Made by a program: the position numbers and the translations under genes
The notes under the pieces: generated by a model
Seen by the model: only the letters and a program-made list of their open reading frames with translations
Told to the model about the DNA's origin: nothing
Database searches by the model: none
In this document: positions 16,686 to 25,621 of the stretch, piece after piece
How positions within the stretch are numbered: position 1 is the first letter of the stretch
Layout: each line of letters starts with the position of its first letter
Assembly: GCF_945269915.1 (NCBI RefSeq)
Contig: NZ_CALYOY010000009.1
Coordinates: 1 to 55,590, forward strand
DNA length: 55,590 nt
From: an uncultured Bifidobacterium sp.
GTDB taxonomy: Bacteria > Actinomycetota > Actinomycetes > Actinomycetales > Bifidobacteriaceae
Reading direction: 5' to 3'

Positions 16686-18965
16686 TCAGTCGGCCTGAAG
16701 GACGAAGAGACGTGAATCGAAGTCCTTGGTGCTCCCCAGGGGGTTGACCCCACCCATCTCGCCGGAGGCAGCATCGGAGTCCACCATGCCGACCCGCATC
16801 AGCTCGTCTCCGCGCAGGGTCAGACCCTGGATGGTTGAGGGGCCGGTGCAGGTGATTCGGTAGTCCGCCTGAGGGTCCAGGCCCTGGAGTTTCAGACTGG
16901 TGTAAGGGCCATTGGGTTCGAGGAGGATGGTGTAGTCGCCGATGATAACGGTGCGTCTGTCCTCGGAGACCACCATCCATGCGCACCTGTGGTTTCCGTA
17001 GGGCGCCCGCAGGCGATAGAAGGAGCCGGTAGCCAGGACCTGGCGGTGTTCCTTGTAGAAGGCGACCTGACGATGGACCTCCTCCATGTCTTCCTCGCTC
17101 AGGGTGCCGAGATCCAGTTCGTATCCGAAGGTGCCGAAGAGGGCCACATTGCCACGGGTCCTGATTGGGGTGACCCTGCCGGTCTGGTGGTTGGGCACGA
17201 TGGAGACGTGGGCACCCATGGCACTGGGCGGGTAGAAGAAGCTGGTGCCGTACTGGATCTTCATCCGCTCCACTGCATCGGTGTCATCAGAGCACCATAT
17301 CTGTGGGGTGTAGTAGAGCATCCCCATGTCGAAGCGGCCGCCGCCTGAGGCGCAGCCTTCGATCAGCAGGTCGGGGAAGGCATCCAGGAGACGCTGGAGA
17401 AGGTCGTAGACCCCCAGGATGTAGCGGTGATGGAACTCGCCCTGGGATTGGGGCCCGCGATTGGTGTCGAATCCTTCGGAGACAAAGCGGTTCATGTCCC
17501 ACTTGATGTAGGAGATATTGGCCGTGGAGAGGATGTGATGCATCTGCCGGTAGATGTTCTCGACCACATCGGGGTTGGAGAAGTCCAGAAGGAACTCGTT
17601 GCGGCCGTGGTTCATGTGCCGGTCCGGGGTGTGGATGGCCCAGTCGGGGTGGGCACGGTAGAGGTCTGAGTCCTTGTTGACGGTCTCCGGCTCGAACCAG
17701 AGACCGAACTTCATTCCCATGTCGTTGATTCTCTTGGCCAGGCCGGTCAGGCCCCGGGGGAGACGTTCCTTGTTGGGGATCCAGTCGCCCAGACCCGCCG
17801 TATCGCCATTGCGTGAGCCGAACCAGCCGTCATCCAGGACGAAGAGTTCGATGCCGGCCTCCTTGGCTTTGGAGGCGATGGAGACCAGGCGATCCTCATT
17901 GAAGTCGAAGTAGGTGGCCTCCCAGTTGTTGATCAGGACCGGACGTGCCCGCTTGTTCCAGGGGGAACGAATCAGATGGTCGCGGACCATGGCATGGAAG
18001 GCCTGGCTCATGGCCTGATAGCCGCCTGTGGTGCAGGAGACCAGGGCCTCGGGGGTCTGGAAGTCCTGGCCGGGGGCCAGACGCCAGGCGAAGTTGGCGT
18101 CGTTGATGCCGGTCTGGATGCGGGTCACCCGATAGGTGTCAACCTCGGCGTGGAGATCGAAATTGCCAGAGTAGACGAAACCGATGCCCATGGTCTCTCC
18201 CATGGTTTCGTTGGTGCCAGGGCGGGAGAGGATGGCGGTCGGATTCAGGAAGTGGCCGCTGGCGTTGCGCAGGGATGATATCTCCTGAATCCCCTCATGA
18301 AGGTGGTGGGTGTGCGGGTGGCGTTCCCGGGCCCAGGCCCCTGAGAAGATGGTCATGTCGTAGTCGCTGTCGGGCATATCCAGGCTGAGGCTCATGGCCC
18401 GCTCGACCACAAGATGCTGATTCCCCTCATTGATGATCCGGGCGGAACGGGCCAGGATGGGGGATCCGTCGAAGATGGTGTAGTTCAGGGCTACTTTGAG
18501 TCCGGTGAGTCCGTCCCTGAGGATGATTCTGAGGGTAGTTGCCTCATCCTCGCCGGCCCGGGTGGCCGGCAGTCCCTCAAGTTCGGGCTTGCCCTCGATT
18601 GTCTCATAGTCCAGGTACTGAAGGTCGGTCAGGGTGGAACCGTTCTCCTGTCGGACGGAGATGGCGGGCTGACGGTAGTCGCCGGTCCCGTATTCCGGAT
18701 ACTCCTGGCGTAGGTGTTCCAGGGAGTAGGTCATATCGCCCTCGATCCGGCAGGTGGCGGTGGGGCGGTGTTGGAGTTCGATGAGGTGGGTGAAGCTCTC
18801 CCTGTCGGCTACTGCCTGGCCGAAGTAGAGGTTGAGCAGCTTGCCTTCCCCGTCGACCTTCATGATGTAGCTGATCAGGCCATTGGTCAGGTGGAACTGT
18901 CCATCCTCATCATGGACGATCACACGGGCATCCTGGTCCTGTGACTCGCGCTTCCTTGTAGCCAT
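16686..18965 (-). CDS. Alpha-galactosidase, glycoside hydrolase family 36
   Basis: A 759-residue cytoplasmic retaining alpha-galactosidase, releasing galactose from melibiose, raffinose and related sugars. An N-terminal beta-sandwich precedes the catalytic barrel (from about residue 335) and a C-terminal beta domain. The family motifs are LDDGWFGSRN at 377-386, nucleophile Asp490 in YIKWDMNR, and acid/base Asp560 in WCSDDTDA; ECASGGGRFD-like EGCASGGGRFD is at 536-546. Length fits GH36 subgroup I. No signal peptide is present, so substrate must be imported. It is first in the minus-strand unit with the MFS and AraC genes. Confidence 0.95.
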   Translation of the reverse strand: MATRKRESQDQDARVIVHDEDGQFHLTNGLISYIMKVDGEGKLLNLYFGQAVADRESFTHLIELQHRPTATCRIEGDMTYSLEHLRQEYPEYGTGDYRQPAISVRQENGSTLTDLQYLDYETIEGKPELEGLPATRAGEDEATTLRIILRDGLTGLKVALNYTIFDGSPILARSARIINEGNQHLVVERAMSLSLDMPDSDYDMTIFSGAWARERHPHTHHLHEGIQEISSLRNASGHFLNPTAILSRPGTNETMGETMGIGFVYSGNFDLHAEVDTYRVTRIQTGINDANFAWRLAPGQDFQTPEALVSCTTGGYQAMSQAFHAMVRDHLIRSPWNKRARPVLINNWEATYFDFNEDRLVSIASKAKEAGIELFVLDDGWFGSRNGDTAGLGDWIPNKERLPRGLTGLAKRINDMGMKFGLWFEPETVNKDSDLYRAHPDWAIHTPDRHMNHGRNEFLLDFSNPDVVENIYRQMHHILSTANISYIKWDMNRFVSEGFDTNRGPQSQGEFHHRYILGVYDLLQRLLDAFPDLLIEGCASGGGRFDMGMLYYTPQIWCSDDTDAVERMKIQYGTSFFYPPSAMGAHVSIVPNHQTGRVTPIRTRGNVALFGTFGYELDLGTLSEEDMEEVHRQVAFYKEHRQVLATGSFYRLRAPYGNHRCAWMVVSEDRRTVIIGDYTILLEPNGPYTSLKLQGLDPQADYRITCTGPSTIQGLTLRGDELMRVGMVDSDAASGEMGGVNPLGSTKDFDSRLFVLQAD

Positions 18966-18985
18966 ACCTGCTCTCTTCCTCGAGG

Positions 18986-18991
18986 ATTATC
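18986..18991 (-). promoter_or_regulatory. -10 box (GATAAT) of the alpha-galactosidase gene
   Basis: On the minus strand GATAAT ends 20 nt before the ATG, leaving a short leader that contains GAGGAAGAGAG as ribosome site. The -35 position (19009-19014) reads GATCAC, far from consensus, which is what an activator-dependent promoter would look like. Confidence 0.4.
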
Positions 18992-19551
18992 TTCCTTGTG
19001 CGGTTCGGGTGATCTGTTCGTCACTGTCTCATCCTCAAACCGACATTCACGATAGGGGCGATTTCCCGTCGTGGTGAGGGGAAGGGGCGGCCTGTTGTGG
19101 ACTGTTTCCAACCTGGTGTGACTCGCTTGGTTCGCCTTCCCCACCGCACTCGGTATTCGGACCACACAGGCTCTTGGGGCCCGGTATTGCTTGCTTGGGC
19201 AGGCCTGACCAGTCGATTCCCGGTTGTATCGTGTGCGATTTGCCGGTGGGGGGTTTTCCACAAATCATCAATCGGGTCCAACAACCTGACCCGGTCTGAA
19301 CCGGGCATGATTCCGCGCGCAAAACCACCGGCTGTTTTTTTTTCGGAATCTGACGATTCACCGGGCTTGTTGATTGTTCCGGGCTGTGGCCAATTATCAG
19401 TTCACGTGGTTGCTCCCGGTGGAAAACGATCGATTGCCTCTTGGGGGGGCTTATCGAGAATTCACCCTCGACCACATTGGGCCGCAACAATGGTCGATGC
19501 CTCATGTCGTGGATCAGACTGGTTCCAGGAAATATGAAAAGGAGGCGTGTG
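18992..19551. other. 560-nt gene-free region between divergent alpha-galactosidase and M23 genes
   Basis: No reading frame here has a ribosome site and domain logic. It holds several short inverted repeats (19290-19305, CCCGGT/ACCGGG; 19468-19497), a run of nine T at 19335-19343 and a run of seven G at 19443-19449. These homopolymers stand out in a GC-rich chromosome. The region should contain the control sites of the AraC regulator, but I cannot point to a clear direct-repeat operator. Confidence 0.6.
19468..19497. repeat. Inverted repeat upstream of the M23 gene
   Basis: TCGACCACATTG and CAATGGTCGA pair over 10 bp with a two-base bulge, around the loop GGCCGCAA. It ends 54 nt before the ATG at 19552, so it is in the promoter or leader of that gene. 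Confidence 0.5.
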
Positions 19552-20229
19552 ATGGGCTGTGAAACCCTATGGAAGGCGGCAAGGCCGGGCAACGCATCGA
19601 AGCTGTCAGGGGAAACAGGATTGAGGGTCTGGAAGGGTGTCCACAGGCTTTTCATTTGTTGCTTTCTTTGCGCCTGTACAGTACCCTTCGGTCATCTTCT
19701 TCCCGAGGTCCATGCCGGGGAACCACTTGAGACCGGCAAGGTCGGTACCGCAAGTCCCGGTCCAACAAGCGCAGGTGCTGCAGACCTCGGAGGTTGCCAG
19801 GCAGGGTGGGTGCGTCCGGTCAGGACCACGGATGACCGTACGGTGTCGAAGCCGGTCAGGAAATTCGATAGGCCGGCGCATGACTGGCTTCCCGGGCATA
19901 GGGGGGTGGACCTGGCTGCCGATCAAGATGCCCTGATACTGGCGCCGGAAGCGGGGGCCATCGTTTTCGCCGGTACAGTGTCCGGAAAGTCGGTGGTGTC
20001 CATACGTCACGGATCTGCTGGAAGCCTGGTCTCCACCTTTGAACCGGCAAGAACATCCCTGCATTCCGGCGACCGGGTCGAACGTGGCGCGGTGTGGGGA
20101 ACGGTTCAGGGCCATTCGGACCACTGCGATGGTGTCTGTCTGCACTGGGGGTTGCGAACCGTCGACAGGAACTATCTGAATCCGATGTCCAAGGTGGACC
20201 GGCACCGCATCCTCCTCAAACCCGGTTGA
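19552..20229 (+). CDS. Secreted M23 (LytM-type) peptidase-like protein
   Basis: A 225-residue exported protein with an N-terminal hydrophobic segment (HRLFICCFLCACTVPFGHLL, about residues 31-50). The lysostaphin-type M23 domain covers the C-terminal half: GHRGVDLAA has the His and Asp zinc ligands, but the usual HxH near the end reads CLHWGLR, so the first His is replaced by Cys. ATG 19552 is chosen because AAAAGGAGG lies 6 nt before it; earlier in-frame ATGs lack a site. Such changed M23 domains often bind peptidoglycan or activate amidases rather than cut, so catalysis is doubtful. It is transcribed divergently from the alpha-galactosidase gene. Confidence 0.85.
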   Translation: MGCETLWKAARPGNASKLSGETGLRVWKGVHRLFICCFLCACTVPFGHLLPEVHAGEPLETGKVGTASPGPTSAGAADLGGCQAGWVRPVRTTDDRTVSKPVRKFDRPAHDWLPGHRGVDLAADQDALILAPEAGAIVFAGTVSGKSVVSIRHGSAGSLVSTFEPARTSLHSGDRVERGAVWGTVQGHSDHCDGVCLHWGLRTVDRNYLNPMSKVDRHRILLKPG

Positions 20230-20347
20230 TGACTGGCCGGTATGGTTCTGGTCCGGCGACAACGGCATACCGGATGCATCAGTTTAGGTACTGGGGGGAA
20301 TATGCAAACAAGATGGGCCCCTTCTGCAATGGCGAACACGGTCGGGA

Positions 20348-20353
20348 TAGAAT
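20348..20353 (+). promoter_or_regulatory. -10 box (TAGAAT) before the first acyl-CoA synthetase gene
   Basis: TAGAAT lies 33 nt before the ATG at 20387, with GATAAT immediately after it at 20355-20360 as an alternative. Either gives a short leader that includes the ribosome site GGGAGC. The -35 region is weak. Confidence 0.4.
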
Positions 20354-20386
20354 CGATAATCATAGTGCAACGAGCAGGGAGCAATC

Positions 20387-22222
20387 ATGCAGAAGGAATT
20401 CACCCGTCCCCTGGAAGAACCGATTGACAGTGATTCCAACGTCTTTTCCGTCCTGCAGGACAGGGTCCACAGGAAAGGCGACCTCCCCCTCATCCAGTAC
20501 AGGTCCAAGCAGGGCTGGTGCACCATGACCGCCAAGGAGGTTCAAGACAAGGTCGTCGATCTGTCCAAGGGGCTGATCGCGAGGGGGATCAAGCCCGGGG
20601 ATTCCGTGGCCATCATCTCCCACACCCGTTGGGAGTGGACGGTTCTGGACCTGGCCATCATGTCCATCGGTGCCGTCACCGTTCCGGTGTATGAAACCGA
20701 CTCGCCGGCGCAGATCAGGCGCATACTCAACGATTCCCACGTCGTCATGGCCTTCCTGGAGGACGAGGAGATGAAGACCAAGGTGGACCTGGTCCGTTCC
20801 CAGTGCGCCTACCTGGACGATGTCTATGTCATTTCCCGGGGGGCTCTGACCACCATGACCGCCTATGGCAACGGGGTGTCCGAGGAGGACTTCCAATCCC
20901 GTGTCGCTGCCGTCAGGGGTGATGATCTGGCCACCATCGTGTACACCTCGGGGTCAACCGGCAGCCCCAAGGGGATTGAACTTAGCCATGGCAACATCAT
21001 CTTCACCATCCGGTCAGGCATCCAGGCCGTTCCCGACATCTGCCTGGGTCCCGATAGGCGCCTCCTGCTCTGCCTTCCTCTGGCGCACGCCTTTGCCCGC
21101 TGCTTGCAGTATTTCGCCATCGGTACCGACCTGGTCTTGGGGCTGACGGGGTCCATCAAGAATCTGCTCCAGGATATGCAGACCTTCAAGCCCACCTTCA
21201 TTCTTGCCGTGCCCCGGGTTTTCGAGAAGATCTTCAATGCGGCCTCCCAGAAGGCCGGAACCGGCACCAGAGGGCGCATCTTCCTGGATGCCGTCAAGGT
21301 GGCCCGGCAGTGGTCACGGATCCAGCAGGAGGGCGGCAGCGTTCCCATGGCGCTCAGGGCCAAGCACGTCATGTACACGGGCACCGTCTACGAGCCCATC
21401 CAGGAAGCTTTGGGAGGTAACGTCCAATACGGCATATCCGGAGGTGCCCCCCTGGATGACGGCATCGCCCACTTCTTCAACGGCATCGGGATTCCCCTCC
21501 TGGAGGGCTATGGTATGACCGAGACCATGGGACCCGTCGCCGTCAACCCGACCGAAGGTTATCGAATCGGCACCATTGGTCTGCCCATGCCGGGAATCAC
21601 CGTGGCCATCGACGAGGAGGGCGAACTCTGCATCAAGGGCCCCGACGTCTGTCTGGGGTATCACAACCATCCGGAGATCACCACACGGCAGATTCGTGAT
21701 GGTTGGCTCATGACGGGGGATCTTGGCAGCATCGACGACCAGGGATTCATCCAGCTGACCGGGCGCAGGAAGGAGATCATCATCACGGCGGGCGGTAAGA
21801 ACATCTCGCCGGCTGTCTTGGAGACCGCAGTGCAATCCTCTCCGGTCATCAGCCAGTGCATGGTCATCGGCGATCGACGGCCTTTCATTGCCGCCCTGAT
21901 TACCCTGAACCTGGATGAGGCCAACCGCTGGCTCCAGTCCGAGGGTGCGGAGCCGGTCGGGAGCATGACCGAGGCAGTGGCGAACCCCATCATCAGGACC
22001 GAGGTCGAGCGAGCCGTTGATGCCGCCAATGCCCAGGTTTCCCAGGCCGAGTCCATTCGTCGTTTCAGAATACTGGACGAGGACTTCACCCAGGAGGATG
22101 GTCTTCTGACCCCGACCTACAAGCCACGCCGCAAGGATGTGATGGAGCGGTACAGGGATCTGATCGACAAGGAGATTTATACGGGAACAAGCACTGATTC
22201 TCCCCGGTTGCCCGTCCGGTAG
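20387..22222 (+). CDS. Long-chain fatty acid--CoA ligase (AMP-forming)
   Basis: A 611-residue ANL-superfamily enzyme that activates fatty acids through an acyl-adenylate. The phosphate-binding loop YTSGSTGSPKGIELSH, the motif YGMTETMGPV, the hinge-side TGDLGSIDDQGF and the catalytic-lysine region ITAGGKNISPAVLE are all present. GGGAGC precedes the ATG. It is a paralogue of the product of 27604-29604, sharing the same motif order. Without beta-oxidation genes nearby, a role in recycling host or exogenous fatty acids into lipids is more likely than catabolism; that is inference. Confidence 0.92.
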   Translation: MQKEFTRPLEEPIDSDSNVFSVLQDRVHRKGDLPLIQYRSKQGWCTMTAKEVQDKVVDLSKGLIARGIKPGDSVAIISHTRWEWTVLDLAIMSIGAVTVPVYETDSPAQIRRILNDSHVVMAFLEDEEMKTKVDLVRSQCAYLDDVYVISRGALTTMTAYGNGVSEEDFQSRVAAVRGDDLATIVYTSGSTGSPKGIELSHGNIIFTIRSGIQAVPDICLGPDRRLLLCLPLAHAFARCLQYFAIGTDLVLGLTGSIKNLLQDMQTFKPTFILAVPRVFEKIFNAASQKAGTGTRGRIFLDAVKVARQWSRIQQEGGSVPMALRAKHVMYTGTVYEPIQEALGGNVQYGISGGAPLDDGIAHFFNGIGIPLLEGYGMTETMGPVAVNPTEGYRIGTIGLPMPGITVAIDEEGELCIKGPDVCLGYHNHPEITTRQIRDGWLMTGDLGSIDDQGFIQLTGRRKEIIITAGGKNISPAVLETAVQSSPVISQCMVIGDRRPFIAALITLNLDEANRWLQSEGAEPVGSMTEAVANPIIRTEVERAVDAANAQVSQAESIRRFRILDEDFTQEDGLLTPTYKPRRKDVMERYRDLIDKEIYTGTSTDSPRLPVR

Positions 22223-22243
22223 GGTCCGTCGAGAACCGCCTTC

Positions 22244-22273
22244 GGGAACTTGATGCCTGGCCGGGAAGTTCCC
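22244..22273. terminator. Inverted repeat between convergent genes
   Basis: GGGAACTT and AAGTTCCC form a perfect 8-bp stem with a 14-nt loop. It lies 22 nt after the acyl-CoA synthetase stop and 53 nt before the stop of the convergent lipoprotein gene, so it may end transcripts from either side. No T tract follows. Confidence 0.45.
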
Positions 22274-22325
22274 TATGCAATCGGCTCGTTCTGGTTGGTG
22301 TGCGACCACACGCTGTCAGCACCTC

Positions 22326-24053
22326 TCAGAGACCGGCTTCGGCGGGTTTGATGTAGTTGGTGTCGATCAGGGTGCTCTTGAGGTTGGATGCCGAGACGGC
22401 AACCTGGGGGCGTGTCAGACGGTTCACCTTACGACCGGAGAGGGTTTCCTGACCCACGGCCGGAAGGTTGCCCGGCAGGGTGCCGTCCTTGTTGAGATTT
22501 TCGCAGATGGCGGCAATGTCCGCAGCCAGGCCCTTCCTGTCTTCGATGGCCGTCATCCACTGTTCCCCGTCGACGATCTGCGGGATGTTGTCCACGTAGG
22601 CCCCATATCCGCTGATGATTGGCCAGGCTGAATGGTCCGCATTGTCATCCGACTTTGCCCGGGTCCCGTCCTTGGACGTCGACTGGGGAGACGCCCCCTG
22701 ATCCGGCTGTGTGGGGTCCGTATCCTGGCGTGGTGCCTCGCCCTGGGCGGGCTTGGGGACCTTTTTCCTGTTCAGGTCATGCTTGCCGGTGATGGATCCG
22801 ACGATGCCGGATATGGAGATCTCGGGATTGATGTCGGCGGCCGACCCGGTGTATCCCAGGTCGCCCAATTCGGACACGACGCCCGAGACGATGAAGTCGT
22901 TCATGGCCAGGATCCCGTCTACTGCCGTATGAGTCCTGCTCTGCGAGTCCATGTGCAGACGGGCGGCGACCTCCTTCTTGGTGGCCGACGCATCCTTGCC
23001 CGGGTCGAAGGTCACGGCCATCCAGTCCTTATCGGTGGTCTCCTTGGTCAGCAGTCCCGAAGGGCTGACAGCCCGCCCGTCCTTGAAGTAGGGGCCCAGC
23101 ACCTGCCAGATGCCGGCGAAGGCCTGGCGGGGGAAGGAATTCGTCTCCTGGTTGGTCTCCCGGTCATTCCGGGCCTGTTGTGTACCGGTCGTTTCCTCGT
23201 CGGCCGGACGCCTGGGCAGGAGTACCTCGATCCTTACCGGATTGTCCTTGCTGGCCTTGTCCAGCTCCAGTTTGCTGGCCAGTTTCGTCGCCTGGAACTC
23301 GCCGATGCTTCGAGCATTCGACATGTCGACGAAGAGGTCCGGCGACAGTTCGGGAATGTCATTGGCGAGGAGCACCACGTGCATCCCTGCCTCCTTGGCG
23401 AGCTTCAGCGAGGAGACCAGTCGGTCATAGGCCTTGGATTCGCCCTCTTCCTTATCTGAGGAGGATTTGCTGGATGGCTTCTTGGTTGTTTCCTCGTCGG
23501 AGGAGTCGGTCGTGGGAGACCCGGTCCCGGAGGATCCCGTCTCAGGCGAGTCGCCCGTGGATGTGTCCTGCGCGGAGGACCCGTCATGCCCGGTCTTGAT
23601 CTGGGGCTGGGTCACATAGTCGCCATACTGTCGGGTGATGGAATCGGGGGAGGTGAAGGGGGCGATGACCAGGGTGGTGGGGGAGACGGCCTTCCCTCTT
23701 TTATTCCCGCCGGCCAGGTGCGAGACCACATAGTCCTGCAGGTCCTTGCTCTGATCATCGAGACTGGAGTCGGTAAAGGTGGTGACCCGCTTTCCGTCGA
23801 TATGATGCTTGGCCAGTCCGTCCTTGAGTTCGGGAACCAGGGCGGCCCACTTGTTCAACGGGGTGTGCTGGGAGAGGGTGATGCCGTCCGAGGGGGTGAA
23901 GATGGCCACATTCCCCGGGTCGGAGACCGTAGGGGTTGCCCTCGTCTGGCCGGTGGATTGCATCCCACAGGCCCCGGTCGTCAGGACCAGGGCCAGGGAA
24001 GTCAACACTGCCAGGACACCGTTTGCGCGATTGTTGCCACCCGACCGTTTCAC
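22326..24053 (-). CDS. Periplasmic-binding-protein-like lipoprotein (sugar-binding type)
   Basis: A 575-residue exported protein. The signal ends LVLTTGACGMQ, giving a probable lipidated Cys near residue 29. The rest looks like a type I periplasmic binding fold of the sugar-binding group: VAIFTPSDG early, GMHVVLLANDIPEL in the middle, and AVDGILAMNDFIVSGVVSEL as the second-domain element. Two disordered insertions stand out, a Ser/Thr/Asp/Glu-rich stretch at about residues 160-205 and a Pro/Gln/Ser/Asp-rich one at about 455-500. GTG 24053 is preceded by AGGGAGCGG. No ABC permease is adjacent, so it is an orphan receptor; ligand unknown. Confidence 0.75.
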   Translation of the reverse strand: MKRSGGNNRANGVLAVLTSLALVLTTGACGMQSTGQTRATPTVSDPGNVAIFTPSDGITLSQHTPLNKWAALVPELKDGLAKHHIDGKRVTTFTDSSLDDQSKDLQDYVVSHLAGGNKRGKAVSPTTLVIAPFTSPDSITRQYGDYVTQPQIKTGHDGSSAQDTSTGDSPETGSSGTGSPTTDSSDEETTKKPSSKSSSDKEEGESKAYDRLVSSLKLAKEAGMHVVLLANDIPELSPDLFVDMSNARSIGEFQATKLASKLELDKASKDNPVRIEVLLPRRPADEETTGTQQARNDRETNQETNSFPRQAFAGIWQVLGPYFKDGRAVSPSGLLTKETTDKDWMAVTFDPGKDASATKKEVAARLHMDSQSRTHTAVDGILAMNDFIVSGVVSELGDLGYTGSAADINPEISISGIVGSITGKHDLNRKKVPKPAQGEAPRQDTDPTQPDQGASPQSTSKDGTRAKSDDNADHSAWPIISGYGAYVDNIPQIVDGEQWMTAIEDRKGLAADIAAICENLNKDGTLPGNLPAVGQETLSGRKVNRLTRPQVAVSASNLKSTLIDTNYIKPAEAGL

Positions 24054-24187
24054 ATCCGCTCCCTAGGATCCGATTCGAACCCGACGGAGATCGGGTTCCG
24101 GCTTCCCATTGTATGGGTAGACCAGGGCGGGATGGCAAAGACGGCGGTTATTCACAACCGCTCCCGACAGCCGGGCGGATTTCCGGG

Positions 24188-25414
24188 TTAGTCCAGCCCC
24201 TGGCTGATTCGCCTGGCAAGCCCCTGGGACAGGGCCTGCATGAAGTCCTCCGTGTTCAGCCAGGGCTGGGTGGGGCCGACCAGAGCGGCCAGGTCCTTGG
24301 TCATCTTGCCGGATTCCACGGTTTGGATGACCACATCCTCGAGGGTCCTGGCGAACTGCCCAACCTCCGGGGTTCGATCCAGCTTCGCCCGCTGCCTGAG
24401 CCCACCCGTCCAGGCATAGATGGAGGCGATGGGGTTGGTCGAGGTCTCCTTTCCCCTGGTCCAGCGGCGGTAGTGCCGGGTGACGGTGCCATGGGCGGCT
24501 TCGGCCTCGACGGTGCGTCCATCCGCGGTCATCAGGACGGAGGTCATCAACCCCAAGGACCCGAACCCTTGGGCCACCGAGTCGGATTGCACATCCCCGT
24601 CGTAGTTCTTGCAGGCCCAGATGTAACCGCCCGGCCATTTCAGGGAGGAGGCCACCATGTCATCGATCAGGCGGTGCTCGTAGGTCAGCCCTTTCTGCTC
24701 GAACCGTTCCCGGTATTCCTCCTGGTAGATCATGGCGAAGATGTCCTTGAAGCGCCCATCGTAGGCCTTGAGGATGGTGTTCTTGGTGCTCAGATAGACA
24801 GGGTAGTGTCGTATCAGTCCATAGTTGAAACAGGCCCTGGCGAAGTCGGTTATGGACTGGTCGAGGTTGTACTGGACCTGCGCCACACCCGCCCCGGGGT
24901 AGTTGTAGACCAGGTGTTCCATCGGTCGACCGCCGTCTTCCGGGGTGAAGGTCACGGTCAGGCGCCCCCTGCCGGGGACCCTGAAGTCGGTGGCCTTGTA
25001 CTGGTCGCCGAAGGCATGGCGTGCCACGACGATGGGCTTGGTCCAGCCTGGGACCAGGCGGGGGATCCCGTTGATGACAATCGGTTCACGGAAGATGGTC
25101 CCGCCCAGGATGCTGCGAATGGTCCCGTTGGGTGACCTCCACATCTTCTTCAGCCCGAATTCCTTGACCCTGGCCTCGTCCGGGGTTATGGTAGCGCACT
25201 TGACACCCACATGTTCGCGTTGAATGGCTCTGGCGGCGTCGATGGTCACCTGGTCATCGGTAGCGTCCCTGTGCTCTATGCCCAGGTCGTAATAGTCCAG
25301 GTCCAGGTCCAGATAGGGCCTGATCAGCTGGTCCTTGATCATTTTCCATATGACCCGGGTCATCTCGTCACCGTCCAGTTCGACGATGCGGCCCTTGACC
25401 TTGATCTTCTTCAT
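24188..25414 (-). CDS. icd: Isocitrate dehydrogenase, NADP-dependent
   Basis: A 408-residue homodimeric-type NADP isocitrate dehydrogenase, converting isocitrate to 2-oxoglutarate, which supplies glutamate synthesis. The eukaryote-like start [17 protein letters not shown], the substrate-site [19 protein letters not shown] and the metal-binding [11 protein letters not shown] are visible. The frame is open upstream to 25534, but AGGGAAGG precedes ATG 25414 and the protein then starts as family members do. The upstream stretch between this gene and the divergent guaB3-like gene carries a pair of direct repeats. Confidence 0.96.
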   Translation of the reverse strand: MKKIKVKGRIVELDGDEMTRVIWKMIKDQLIRPYLDLDLDYYDLGIEHRDATDDQVTIDAARAIQREHVGVKCATITPDEARVKEFGLKKMWRSPNGTIRSILGGTIFREPIVINGIPRLVPGWTKPIVVARHAFGDQYKATDFRVPGRGRLTVTFTPEDGGRPMEHLVYNYPGAGVAQVQYNLDQSITDFARACFNYGLIRHYPVYLSTKNTILKAYDGRFKDIFAMIYQEEYRERFEQKGLTYEHRLIDDMVASSLKWPGGYIWACKNYDGDVQSDSVAQGFGSLGLMTSVLMTADGRTVEAEAAHGTVTRHYRRWTRGKETSTNPIASIYAWTGGLRQRAKLDRTPEVGQFARTLEDVVIQTVESGKMTKDLAALVGPTQPWLNTEDFMQALSQGLARRISQGLD

Positions 25415-25476
25415 GGGACCTTCCCTCTGCATAGCAACTGAGACATCAATCCGACCGGGATGGATGGTGCATGCTA

Positions 25477-25503
25477 CATCACCGGTCACATCATCACCAG
25501 TCA
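25477..25503. repeat. Pair of 12-nt direct repeats between icd and the guaB3-like gene
   Basis: CATCACCGGTCA (25477-25488) and CATCACCAGTCA (25492-25503) agree at 11 of 12 positions with a 15-nt period. They lie 63 nt before the icd ATG and 119 nt before the divergent ATG, where operators would be expected. Confidence 0.45.
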
Positions 25504-25607
25504 TATGTAGACCCCCAATGTTTCCCCCGGTCACAGGGACGTAACCTGCCCGTAGCAGGAGAGGGAGGGATGGCCATGGCGCTTACTGCGGGGTCATTGC
25601 GGGGCAC

Positions 25608-25613
25608 TATCCT
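25608..25613 (+). promoter_or_regulatory. Possible -10 (TATCCT) giving a leaderless guaB3-like mRNA
   Basis: TATCCT matches four of six -10 positions and ends 8 nt before ATG 25622. There is no Shine-Dalgarno. The hexamer is weaker than those of the other leaderless candidates in the window. Confidence 0.3.
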
Positions 25614-25621
25614 TGGTAGTC

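Noticed and set aside
19047-19655. Overlapping frames on both strands in the alpha-galactosidase/M23 gap (minus 19047-19655, plus 19097-19537)
   Set aside because: Neither has a ribosome site, and the minus frame runs into the M23 gene. Composition is not protein-like.
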